Shown in pieces: positions 1 to 5,612 of a stretch of 6,688 bases of DNA (positions are counted from its first letter, which is position 1; each line of letters opens with the position of its first letter). The notes under the pieces were generated by a model, which worked only from the letters and a program-made list of their open reading frames with translations, was not told where the DNA came from and made no database searches. The stretch is taken from contig JAFRAF010000047.1 of the NCBI GenBank assembly GCA_017405545.1, forward strand, positions 1 through 6,688, read 5' to 3'. Source of the DNA: Oscillospiraceae bacterium (lineage in GTDB: Bacteria > Bacillota > Clostridia > Oscillospirales > Oscillospiraceae). The translations under genes were made by a program, and so were the position numbers.

Positions 1-1626
1 TATAAAACAGGCCTTTTTACCTCGCCCTATATTGAGCGCTTCAATGAGCGTATAAAAATAAACGGCCTTTCCGTGTCTGACGAGGCCATAAAGCGTCAGC
101 TGGACAGGATAGAGCCCCTCATACCAAAAATGGAGTGGACTCCATCCCAGTTCGATATCATCACCGCCGCGGGCTTCCTCTGCTTTGCGGAGGAAAACTG
201 TGACATCGTGGTGCTTGAGACGGGTCTCGGCGGGGAGTTTGACAGCACCAACGCCATTCCCCCGCCCCTCTGTTCTGTCATAACAGCCATCGGCTATGAT
301 CACACCGATATTCTGGGCTCAACACTCACCGAGATAGCCCACGCCAAGGCCGGGATAATCAAGTCCGGCAGCACGGCGGTGGTCTACGAACAGGACCGCG
401 AAATAATGGAGGTTTTCTCGGCGCGTTGTGCCAGGGTCGGCGCTGAATATGTGCCGGCCGATTTCTCGGGAATACAGTCTGTCTCCCGGAGTCTTGACGG
501 ACAGAGCTTTTCACTTCGGGGCTACGGTGATATATCCATAGCCCTCCTCGGCAGACATCAGCAGAAAAACGCCGTCGTAGTGATACGAGTTGCCCAGGTG
601 CTGTGCGGGAAGGGCCTTGACATAAGCCGTGAGGCCGTTATAAACGGTCTGCGCAAAGCCCGCTGGCCCGTCCGCTTCGAGCCGCTGGATGATTCCCCTG
701 CGGTTATAGTTGACGGGGGACACAACCCCCAGTGCGCATCTGTCCTGGCCGACAATATAAGGGACTATCTGCCGGGGAAAAAGGCGGTCTTCCTCACAGG
801 CGTTCTTCGGGACAAGGATTATCCCGAGATATTCAGGCTGCTCACGCCCTTCGCAAGGGCATTTATCACCGTATCCCCGCCCAGTGAAAGGGCCCTGCCC
901 GCGGACGAGCTGGCCGATTTCCTCAGGGCCTCGGGCTCAGACGCTTTCCCCTGCCAAGACGCCGAGTCCGCCTGCGAAAAGGCTCTGGAGCTGGCTGGAG
1001 AAGACGGCGTCGTGGTGGTCTTCGGCTCCCTCTATCTGGCCGGTGAGGTGCGAAGGCTCTACCGCAGAAAAAAGCAGGCTGTGCAGAGGCGCATCGGTCT
1101 GGACGGCAGGAAGGCGCTGACCGGGGAATATCGCCGCAAGGCAAGCGGCTCCATAGCGGAAAAGCTCATGTCTCTTCCTGAATTCAAGGCTGCGGAAAGC
1201 ATAATGCTCTACCGCTCCGTCGGGGCCGAGGTCAGCACAGATGAAATAGCGGCAGCAGCCCGACTGGCCGGGAAAATAGTCGCGTATCCCGTATGCATCG
1301 ACGGCACACATATGGAGTCATATATCCCTAAGCCGGGTATGCCGTGGAACACCGGAGCCTTCGGCATACAGGAGCCCGACAGAGAGACTTCGGTCCTGCT
1401 CAGTCCGGAGAATATAGACCTGGTCGTCGTCCCCTGCGCGGCTTTTGACAGCGAGCGAAACCGCATAGGCATGGGAGGCGGGTACTATGACAGATATCTC
1501 CCCCGGTGCAAAAACGCATACAAGGCCGCTCTGGCATTCGAATCCCAGAGAATAGACTCCGTCTATCTGCCTGCGGAGTGGGATCAGGTCATGGACGCCG
1601 TTATAACCGAAAAAAGCATATATTAG
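1..1626 (+). CDS. folC: Bifunctional folylpolyglutamate synthase / 5-formyltetrahydrofolate cyclo-ligase (FolC-MTHFS fusion), 5' partial
   Basis: The frame is open from base 1 to a TAG at 1624-1626 (541 codons seen). The first 24 codons already read as FolC (YKTGLFTSPYIERFNERIK), so the GTG at 73 is an internal valine and the true start, with the P-loop (GTNGKGS type), lies upstream. FolC motifs in order: ETGLGGEFDSTN (217-252), an ITAIGYDH...HAKAGIIK block (about 283-363), HQQKNA (556-573), WPVRFE (664-681), DGGHNPQ (712-732), GVLRDKDY, and the C-terminal FGSLYLAGEVR (1021-1053). FolC adds ATP-dependent gamma-glutamates to folates. From about 1072 the same frame becomes a full-length 5-formyl-THF cyclo-ligase of about 184 residues: KKQAVQRRIGLDGRKAL start, LMSLPEFKAAESIMLYRSVGAEVSTDE, and the nucleotide-binding RIGMGGGYYDRYL near 1462-1500. 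That enzyme converts 5-formyl-THF to 5,10-methenyl-THF using ATP. The linker is only a few basic residues. Oddities: WPVRFE replaces the usual WPGRFE, and DGGHN replaces DGAHN. Family calls are firm; fusion is directly visible. Confidence 0.93.
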   Translation, partial: YKTGLFTSPYIERFNERIKINGLSVSDEAIKRQLDRIEPLIPKMEWTPSQFDIITAAGFLCFAEENCDIVVLETGLGGEFDSTNAIPPPLCSVITAIGYDHTDILGSTLTEIAHAKAGIIKSGSTAVVYEQDREIMEVFSARCARVGAEYVPADFSGIQSVSRSLDGQSFSLRGYGDISIALLGRHQQKNAVVVIRVAQVLCGKGLDISREAVINGLRKARWPVRFEPLDDSPAVIVDGGHNPQCASVLADNIRDYLPGKKAVFLTGVLRDKDYPEIFRLLTPFARAFITVSPPSERALPADELADFLRASGSDAFPCQDAESACEKALELAGEDGVVVVFGSLYLAGEVRRLYRRKKQAVQRRIGLDGRKALTGEYRRKASGSIAEKLMSLPEFKAAESIMLYRSVGAEVSTDEIAAAARLAGKIVAYPVCIDGTHMESYIPKPGMPWNTGAFGIQEPDRETSVLLSPENIDLVVVPCAAFDSERNRIGMGGGYYDRYLPRCKNAYKAALAFESQRIDSVYLPAEWDQVMDAVITEKSIY

Positions 1627-1662
1627 CCAAAAAAGCGGTGGAGTTTTCACCGCTTTTTCATA
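1626..1662. terminator. Bidirectional intrinsic terminator between convergent folC fusion and clc
   Basis: A perfect 11-bp inverted repeat, AAAAAGCGGTG (1630-1640) and CACCGCTTTTT (1648-1658), encloses a 7-nt loop. On the plus strand the GC stem is followed by TTTTT just after the folC stop. On the minus strand it is followed by a run of six Ts (complement of 1629-1634), about 70 nt past the clc stop. It therefore fits a terminator shared by both converging genes. No other good terminator is visible between 1659 and 1728. Confidence 0.88.
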
Positions 1663-1728
1663 TGCATTATTAAGCTCTTATGCAGGCCCGTCATTGTTTT
1701 GAAGCGCTGTCAGCGTTAAACGGAAAGC

Positions 1729-3252
1729 CTACGCGGTCTCATCCGGGGGATCATCGTCAAATCCCATGACCAGTTCGTCCCCCGCAAGGATTACAGTGTG
1801 CTTATCGGGGAATACCTTCTCCTCATCCCGCAGTATATAGCGAATACGGGCATGTTCGGGAACGGGAATGTCCATCACATTCCTGATTTGCTCTGCAGCG
1901 GCGAAATCGACCTTCACCCTGGCAGAACAGATATCGTCTCCGTCTTCCTTGAGCTTCTTCTTGGGCATGGCATCCAGCAGCGCGTCGTAGATTGGGGGAT
2001 TCTTGAAGAATACCGAAGTGCAGTAAGCGATCATGGCCATGATAAGCATGGGCAGCAGGAGCTGTACCTGTCTGGTGGATTCCAGGATCAGGAACAGGCC
2101 GGTGAAGGGAGTTCGGGCGATGGAGGCATAGTATGCGGACATGGTGACCACAACAAATGAGGGGAAGAAACTGATGTCGAAGCCAAAGAAGTTAGTGAAG
2201 ATATATCCGTAAATACTTCCGATGAGAGCACCCAGCACCAGAATCGGGAAGTGGTTTCCTCCGGGGCATCCGGAGGCAAAGCAGACCACAAAAAAGGCAA
2301 ACTTCGTCAGGAAGAGAATGATCATGGTCTCTATCGGCATGTCCGCGCTGACCAGTTCGATGATCCTGTCACCGCCGCAGAGCACATCCGGGATGATCAG
2401 TCCCATCACGCCTGACAGGAGAAAGACAAACACCGCCCTGAACCATTCCGGCCCTTTGATGATTCTGTTATAAATCCGGGAGGAACCCAGCAGGGCTCTG
2501 TTGTAGGCTATGGCGCAGAATCCCAAAACGATGCCCATGGGAATGAATATCCACATGGAACCCATGGAGAACAGCGGAGCATATCCGAAGTTGAAAATAG
2601 GATCCAGACTGAACACCACTCCGGCTATGTACTGGGAAACGGTGGCGCAGGCAAAGAAACTGATGAGCACCCTGGGGGAGAAATACTTGAGCATATCCTC
2701 CATAGCGAAGAACATACCGGCCACCGGAGCGCCGAGTACCGTGCCGAAGCCCGCACCTGCGCCGCCGGCGATAAGTATCCTTCTTTCCGTCTCATCCTTG
2801 GCAAGATTGTCCCCCACAGCCTGACCCACACAGCCGCCTATCTGGATGGCCGGTCCCTCTCTGCCGAGAGACAGTCCCGCCAGTGTGGAAATGCAGGCTC
2901 CCACGAACTTGGCCAGCAGGATACGCCACCATGAGTAGTTGAAATCTCCGGTGACCAATCCTTTGGTCTGGGGAATACCGCTGCTGTTGGCCATCGGATA
3001 TTTGTGCATGAGAAAGGCCACTATGAGTCCAAGAATAAACAGCACCGCAAAGGCCAAGGGAATCAGCGCCGGATGGGAAGATACATGATCATATCCCGCG
3101 TAGCAGGTATGTGCCACCTTGGTAACAACCCACCGGAAAGCGGAAACCGCAACCCCAGCGCCCAAGCCTACCAGCATGCTTTTTCCCAGCAGAGGGAAAA
3201 TGCTTTTATCGACGGAAGAAGAGGTGCATTCCTCATTATTCTTAGAATTCAT
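1729..3252 (-). CDS. ClC-family chloride channel / Cl-/H+ antiporter with C-terminal RCK (TrkA-C) domain
   Basis: The 507-residue membrane protein has a ClC core with many hydrophobic helices from about residue 20 to 415. Signatures: SSGIP with the chloride-contacting serine at S91, GREGPAIQIGG with the gating glutamate at E132, a GNHFP stretch at 332-336 in place of the common GIFxP, and the central tyrosine Y422 in PIYDALL. The inner proton-glutamate site (E. coli E203) reads aspartate here, D186 in FAMEDM. A charged linker (KKKLKED) leads to a TrkA-C/RCK_C domain at about 443-500, ending in the usual PDKHTVILAGDELVMGF pattern; in other transporters such domains bind ligands. A TTG at 3318 would add 22 residues, but that stretch is the Shine-Dalgarno region itself (AGGAAAGGAAAAAGG upstream of the ATG at 3252), so the ATG is chosen. 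Retained E132 and an acidic inner site favour an antiporter over a channel (inference). Isoleucine codons differ sharply from the neighbours. The gene converges on folC and follows the DUF3343 gene in the same direction. Confidence 0.92.
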   Translation of the reverse strand: MNSKNNEECTSSSVDKSIFPLLGKSMLVGLGAGVAVSAFRWVVTKVAHTCYAGYDHVSSHPALIPLAFAVLFILGLIVAFLMHKYPMANSSGIPQTKGLVTGDFNYSWWRILLAKFVGACISTLAGLSLGREGPAIQIGGCVGQAVGDNLAKDETERRILIAGGAGAGFGTVLGAPVAGMFFAMEDMLKYFSPRVLISFFACATVSQYIAGVVFSLDPIFNFGYAPLFSMGSMWIFIPMGIVLGFCAIAYNRALLGSSRIYNRIIKGPEWFRAVFVFLLSGVMGLIIPDVLCGGDRIIELVSADMPIETMIILFLTKFAFFVVCFASGCPGGNHFPILVLGALIGSIYGYIFTNFFGFDISFFPSFVVVTMSAYYASIARTPFTGLFLILESTRQVQLLLPMLIMAMIAYCTSVFFKNPPIYDALLDAMPKKKLKEDGDDICSARVKVDFAAAEQIRNVMDIPVPEHARIRYILRDEEKVFPDKHTVILAGDELVMGFDDDPPDETA

Positions 3253-3306
3253 CAAACCTTTTTCCTTTCCTGAACTCGTTAATAATTCCTGTAACACCAA
3301 TTTGAG

Positions 3307-3334
3307 ATTATGCCGCAAGCAATCTGTGTTTTAA
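3307..3334 (-). promoter_or_regulatory. Weak candidate promoter for clc
   Basis: On the minus strand, CATAAT (3307-3312) lies 16 bases downstream of TTAAAA (3329-3334), about 55 bases before the clc ATG. Both boxes match the sigma-A consensus only in part, and there is no extended -10. The candidate sits directly beside the 22-bp palindrome, which could then act as an operator. clc might equally be read through from the rodA-DUF3343 transcript. Confidence 0.3.
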
Positions 3335-3340
3335 TGAAGC

Positions 3341-3362
3341 TGGCGGGTAATATTACCCGCCA
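3341..3362. repeat. Perfect 22-bp palindrome between the DUF3343 gene and clc
   Basis: TGGCGGGTAAT (3341-3351) is followed immediately by its exact reverse complement ATTACCCGCCA (3352-3362). As RNA it can form a 9-bp GC-rich stem with a 4-nt loop. It begins 12 bases after the DUF3343 stop codon in the direction of transcription. No T-run follows the stem on either strand (minus strand continues GCTTCATT), so a normal intrinsic terminator is not well supported. The exact symmetry also suits a dimeric regulator binding site upstream of clc. The role is unresolved. Confidence 0.6.
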
Positions 3363-3374
3363 AAACAAGTTACG

Positions 3375-3644
3375 CTATAGCTGCTCGGCTGTCAACACAC
3401 GTTCCTCAGTTCTGTATATGTGATACAATTTATAGTCGTTGCCGGATAGTCTTCCCTCATCCAGAAGAGCCTTCAGCTTTTCAAACAGCTCCTCCTCGAC
3501 TCTAATGGCTATCCCGCAGCTGGCGCTGATCACCCGTGGGGTGGGCACCACCTTTATTGGGAGCAGCTCTTTCAACAGCTTCTCTGACGATATCGCGTCA
3601 TGTGTTGAGTCAAATGTCAGCACATAGTAGTTGCTGCTAAGCAT
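3375..3644 (-). CDS. DUF3343 family protein (putative Se/S carrier-like)
   Basis: This 89-residue cytosolic protein matches the DUF3343 pattern from end to end: an opening strand YYVLTFDSTHDAISSEKLLKE (residues 6-26 or so), then VVPTPRVISASCGIAIRV (32-49) with the characteristic Pro-Thr-Pro-Arg and the conserved cysteine C43, then an amphipathic helix and a short C-terminal strand. The family is annotated as putative selenium/sulfur carrier-like because some members sit in selenium-related clusters and keep the cysteine; a biochemical role is not established. The start is ATG at 3644, with AAAGGA about 11 nt upstream. It begins 22 nt after the rodA stop on the same strand, so the two are probably cotranscribed. 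Its isoleucine codons are mostly ATA, like the core genes. No selenium gene is visible nearby, so its job here is open. Confidence 0.82.
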   Translation of the reverse strand: MLSSNYYVLTFDSTHDAISSEKLLKELLPIKVVPTPRVISASCGIAIRVEEELFEKLKALLDEGRLSGNDYKLYHIYRTEERVLTAEQL

Positions 3645-3666
3645 ATGTCTATTGTTCCTTTCTGTC

Positions 3667-4836
3667 CTATTGCCATCCGTATGGCCGCAGTTGTATAAAT
3701 CTGCTGGGCTGGGGCCGCATTTTTACTCCGGAGACTATGCCCATGGCCGCAAACAGCGTTATTATAGACGAACCTCCGTAGCTGAAAAAAGGCAGGGTCA
3801 GTCCAATAACCGGTGTAAGCCCTATGCACATCCCGATATTTTCCAGAGTCTGGAATATCAGCATGGCGGCGCAGCCGAAGCACACAAGCGAGCCCAGCCT
3901 GTAGCTTGATTTCATCCCTATGTTGATGCAGCGGAGTATTATAAGCCCTATTATGACAACTATCAGCGCGCAGCCGATGAAGCCCAGCTCCTCGCCCGCG
4001 ACGGAAAAAATGAAGTCCGTGTGCTGCTGCGGTATGGCGCCCACCTGGGTCTTTTCACCGTCAAACAGGCCCATGCCCGTAAAGCCGCCTCTGGATATGG
4101 CGGCGCAGCTCTGCTTTGTCTGCCAAGTTATGCCGAGGCCGCTGGGGTCGATGCTGGAGTCGTAGGGCGACAGTATCCTGTCACGCTGGGACTGTGTAAA
4201 CACATGTTTCCACACAAGGGGCCAGATTGCCGCAATGGCGGCGATACCTCCCGCAAACCACAGCAGGCTCACGCCGGAGATGAAGAGCATAACTACGAAT
4301 ATGAAAAAATACACAAGCGCGGATCCCATATCGGAGGAAGCCTCAATTATCAGCACGAAAAGGAAGCCGAAAAACGCCAGCATCTGTACTATTGACCGCC
4401 AGCTGTTCAGGCTGTCCCGCTCGCTTAAATAGCATATCTGCTTTGCGAGTATAATGATAAAGGGTATCTTCACTATCTCAGCGGGCTGGACTCCTATACC
4501 TCCGAATCTCAGCCAGGCCCGGTTTCCCGTATCGCCCGCGACGCCGAATACAAAAAGCGAGGATATGAATATCACCGAGAAAATCAAAAGGGCTCTCCAT
4601 TTGTCCGCGATGATATCCAGATCCATTATGGAAAACAGCAGATACAGGGCAATGCCTATAATAAGGGCCAGCACCTGCACCACCACGAATCTCTGTGTAT
4701 CCGCATAGTTCGTGGCACTCTCTATAAGGACTATGCCGTAAATGCTGGCTATGGTGCAAAGAGTCAGCAGCAATCCATCAGAGCGCCTGAAATAATCGAC
4801 AACGGCGGAGATGAATTTTTGTAGTCTTATATTCAC
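3667..4836 (-). CDS. rodA: RodA-like SEDS peptidoglycan glycosyltransferase (FtsW/RodA/SpoVE family)
   Basis: This is a 389-residue polytopic membrane protein of the SEDS family, which polymerises lipid II into glycan strands with a partner class B penicillin-binding protein. Family blocks are all present: GNRAWLRFGGIGVQPAEIVKIP (about 104-125, with the conserved tryptophan W108), IPQQHTDFIFSVAGEELGFIG (about 268-288), whose aspartate D274 matches the proposed catalytic Asp in the large outer loop, and ENIGMCIGLTPVIGLTLPFFSYGGSS near the C-terminus. Around ten membrane segments can be read. The start is GTG at 4836, preceded by AGGAG (complement of 4843-4847) with 6-nt spacing; the TTG at 4851 lies upstream of that site and is unlikely. 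RodA is preferred over FtsW or SpoVE from the loop and tail motifs, but the paralogue cannot be settled without a tree. It is the first gene of the leftward unit, with a promoter and a leader of about 150 nt, and is followed by DUF3343. Isoleucine is overwhelmingly ATA. Confidence 0.9.
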   Translation of the reverse strand: MNIRLQKFISAVVDYFRRSDGLLLTLCTIASIYGIVLIESATNYADTQRFVVVQVLALIIGIALYLLFSIMDLDIIADKWRALLIFSVIFISSLFVFGVAGDTGNRAWLRFGGIGVQPAEIVKIPFIIILAKQICYLSERDSLNSWRSIVQMLAFFGFLFVLIIEASSDMGSALVYFFIFVVMLFISGVSLLWFAGGIAAIAAIWPLVWKHVFTQSQRDRILSPYDSSIDPSGLGITWQTKQSCAAISRGGFTGMGLFDGEKTQVGAIPQQHTDFIFSVAGEELGFIGCALIVVIIGLIILRCINIGMKSSYRLGSLVCFGCAAMLIFQTLENIGMCIGLTPVIGLTLPFFSYGGSSIITLFAAMGIVSGVKMRPQPSRFIQLRPYGWQ

Positions 4837-4988
4837 ATAAATCTCCTGCAAGCTTCAAAAAGTAAGATATCTGCCCGTGAGCGCACATCGTCCCTTATCC
4901 TGTGCGCGCCGCATATCTGCGCCATCTGTTTATCAGGGCATATATACGACACTGCGGGCTCAACAAAAAGCGCAGTTATTTCTGCTAT
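4837..4988 (-). promoter_or_regulatory. rodA 5' leader with possible three-way-junction RNA fold
   Basis: Three complementary pairs nest in a branched way. Outer stem: ATATcTGCCC (4867-4876) with GGGCAtATAT (4936-4945), nine pairs and one mismatch. Inner hairpin 1: GCGCACA (4881-4887) with TGTGCGC (4901-4907), 13-nt loop. Inner hairpin 2: CGCA (4910-4913) with TGCG (4918-4921). The transcript would start near 4988 from the promoter at 4995-5023, so the fold would lie about 30 nt before the rodA start. I could not match it to a riboswitch class I know. Pairing is visible; biological use is inference. Confidence 0.35.
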
Positions 4989-4994
4989 CGTTTT

Positions 4995-5023
4995 ATTGTA
5001 ACACCTTTTAAAGGCTGAGTAAA
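4995..5023 (-). promoter_or_regulatory. Sigma-A-type promoter for rodA-DUF3343
   Basis: On the minus strand, -35 TTTACT (5018-5023, four of six matches to TTGACA) and -10 TACAAT (4995-5000, five of six matches) are separated by exactly 17 bases. A TG one base upstream of the -10 makes it an extended -10 (TGTTACAAT). The predicted start near 4988 leaves a leader of about 150 nt before the GTG of rodA. Confidence 0.75.
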
Positions 5024-5072
5024 CAAAAAAACCCGATTGATACTATTTTTTTATAAATAGCGGTATTTTTTT

Positions 5073-5102
5073 CTTTTCTCATATGGAATTAGGTGATATA
5101 AT
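5073..5102 (+). promoter_or_regulatory. Extended -10 promoter for the tsaE-tsaB-upp operon
   Basis: A perfect TATAAT (5097-5102) is preceded by TGA, giving the extended -10 form TGATATAAT. The -35 region (about 5073-5079, T-rich) matches poorly, which is common when the extended -10 is strong. T-rich tracts just upstream (5046-5075) could help as UP-like sequence. Predicted start is near 5109, about 75 nt before the tsaE ATG. Confidence 0.75.
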
Positions 5103-5108
5103 GCTTAG

Positions 5109-5183
5109 TATAGATGCTGTCAGGCCGCGTCGCGCCCTTATGTCTGCGGTCTGCCTCCACAATTGTGATCTGAGAGGCATTAT
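5109..5183 (+). promoter_or_regulatory. tsaE 5' leader with two overlapping hairpins, one covering the ribosome binding site
   Basis: Hairpin A pairs CAGGCCGC (5121-5128) with GCGGTCTG (5146-5153), eight pairs including one G-U. Hairpin B pairs TGCCTC (5152-5157) with GAGGCA (5174-5179) and encloses a small palindrome CACAATTGTG (5158-5167). Hairpin B covers the tsaE Shine-Dalgarno GAGAGG (5172-5177). The two hairpins share bases 5152-5153, so full formation of both at once is disfavoured. This resembles a translation-control leader, but no ligand or protein is indicated. Confidence 0.4.
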
Positions 5184-5612
5184 ATGCATATTATTTCCAA
5201 AAACGAAGAAGACACCTTCAATGCCGGCGTAATGCTGGCGAAGAGGCTCTCCCCCGGTGCCGTTGTGGCTCTGTACGGAGATTTGGGTGCGGGAAAGACG
5301 GTCTTTGTGCGGGGCCTCGCAAAGGGCCTTGGCCTGAAGGCGCGGGTGTCAAGCCCGACTTTTACCATCGTAAACGAATACAGCGGCGACACTCCCCTGT
5401 TCCACTTCGACATGTACCGGCTCAATGGCTCAGACGAGCTCTTTGAGATCGGCTGGGAGGATTACCTGCTCCGGGGCGGTATATGCGCCGTGGAGTGGAG
5501 CGAAAATGTGGACGACGCGTTCTATGACGATACCATTCGCGTGCGAATCAACAAGCTCAGTGATAATGAGCGCTCTATTGACATAGATATGGGGGAGGTA
5601 CAAGGGCAATGA
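5184..5612 (+). CDS. tsaE: tRNA threonylcarbamoyladenosine biosynthesis ATPase TsaE
   Basis: The 142-residue protein has the TsaE/YjeE layout: Walker A GDLGAGKT (residues 32-39), VSSPTFTIVNEY (55-66), LFHFDMYRL with the conserved aspartate D76, GWEDYL (90-95), and the AVEWSE stretch with E104 and W105. Its length is normal for the family. TsaE is a small P-loop ATPase of the TsaB-TsaD-TsaE complex, which moves threonylcarbamoyl onto A37 of tRNAs that read ANN codons; ATP hydrolysis is needed for turnover. The ATG at 5184 is chosen because GAGAGG lies 6 nt upstream and the family's N-terminus fits. It is the first gene of the rightward operon, and its stop overlaps the tsaB start by 4 nt (ATGA). 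Confidence 0.95.
   Translation: MHIISKNEEDTFNAGVMLAKRLSPGAVVALYGDLGAGKTVFVRGLAKGLGLKARVSSPTFTIVNEYSGDTPLFHFDMYRLNGSDELFEIGWEDYLLRGGICAVEWSENVDDAFYDDTIRVRINKLSDNERSIDIDMGEVQGQ

Larger units (their letters stand above)
4837..5183. other. Divergent intergenic control region between rodA and tsaE
   Basis: This 347-bp stretch contains no credible gene. It splits into three parts: a GC-richer leader for rodA (4837-4988), an AT-rich centre (about 4989-5102) with T- and A-tracts and both promoters, and a GC-richer leader for tsaE (about 5109-5183). A small inverted repeat CTATTT/AAATAG (5043-5048 and 5055-5060) lies in the centre. The short open frames within it lack ribosome binding sites. Confidence 0.75.

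Noticed and set aside
73..75. GTG as the start of the folC gene
   Set aside because: The 24 codons before it are open and read as conserved FolC sequence (GLFTSPYIERFNERIK), so this GTG encodes an internal valine.
1081..1083. GTG as an independent start for the cyclo-ligase domain
   Set aside because: No Shine-Dalgarno precedes it, it would cut off the normal basic N-terminal residues of the domain, and the frame is continuous from FolC.
937..1311. 124-codon open frame on the minus strand
   Set aside because: It lies entirely antisense to well-conserved FolC-MTHFS sequence and resembles no family.
1659..1728. Separate terminator or small gene between the hairpin and the clc stop
   Set aside because: Only a 4-5 bp inverted repeat (around AGCGCTGTCAGCG) without a T-run is present; the hairpin at 1630-1658 already serves both strands.
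1798..2160. 120-codon open frame on the plus strand
   Set aside because: It is antisense to clc over conserved helices and the RCK domain; no family resemblance.
3253..3318. TTG at 3318 as the clc start (529 residues)
   Set aside because: The extra residues are encoded by the purine-rich ribosome binding region of the ATG at 3252, and they do not look like ClC sequence.
4021..4395. 124-codon open frame on the plus strand
   Set aside because: It is antisense to rodA, with no ribosome binding site and no recognisable motif; a shadow of the ATA/TAT-rich rodA codons.
4837..4851. TTG at 4851 as the rodA start (394 residues)
   Set aside because: A strong AGGAG lies 6 nt before the GTG at 4836, inside the supposed coding region of the longer form.
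4867..4945. Known riboswitch (purine, THF, cyclic di-GMP, guanidine classes) in the rodA leader
   Set aside because: The branched shape is suggestive, but the conserved core sequences of those classes as I know them are absent.
5114..5173. 19-codon leader peptide upstream of tsaE
   Set aside because: There is no Shine-Dalgarno, the ATG is only about 5 nt from the predicted transcript start, and no regulatory codon run is present.
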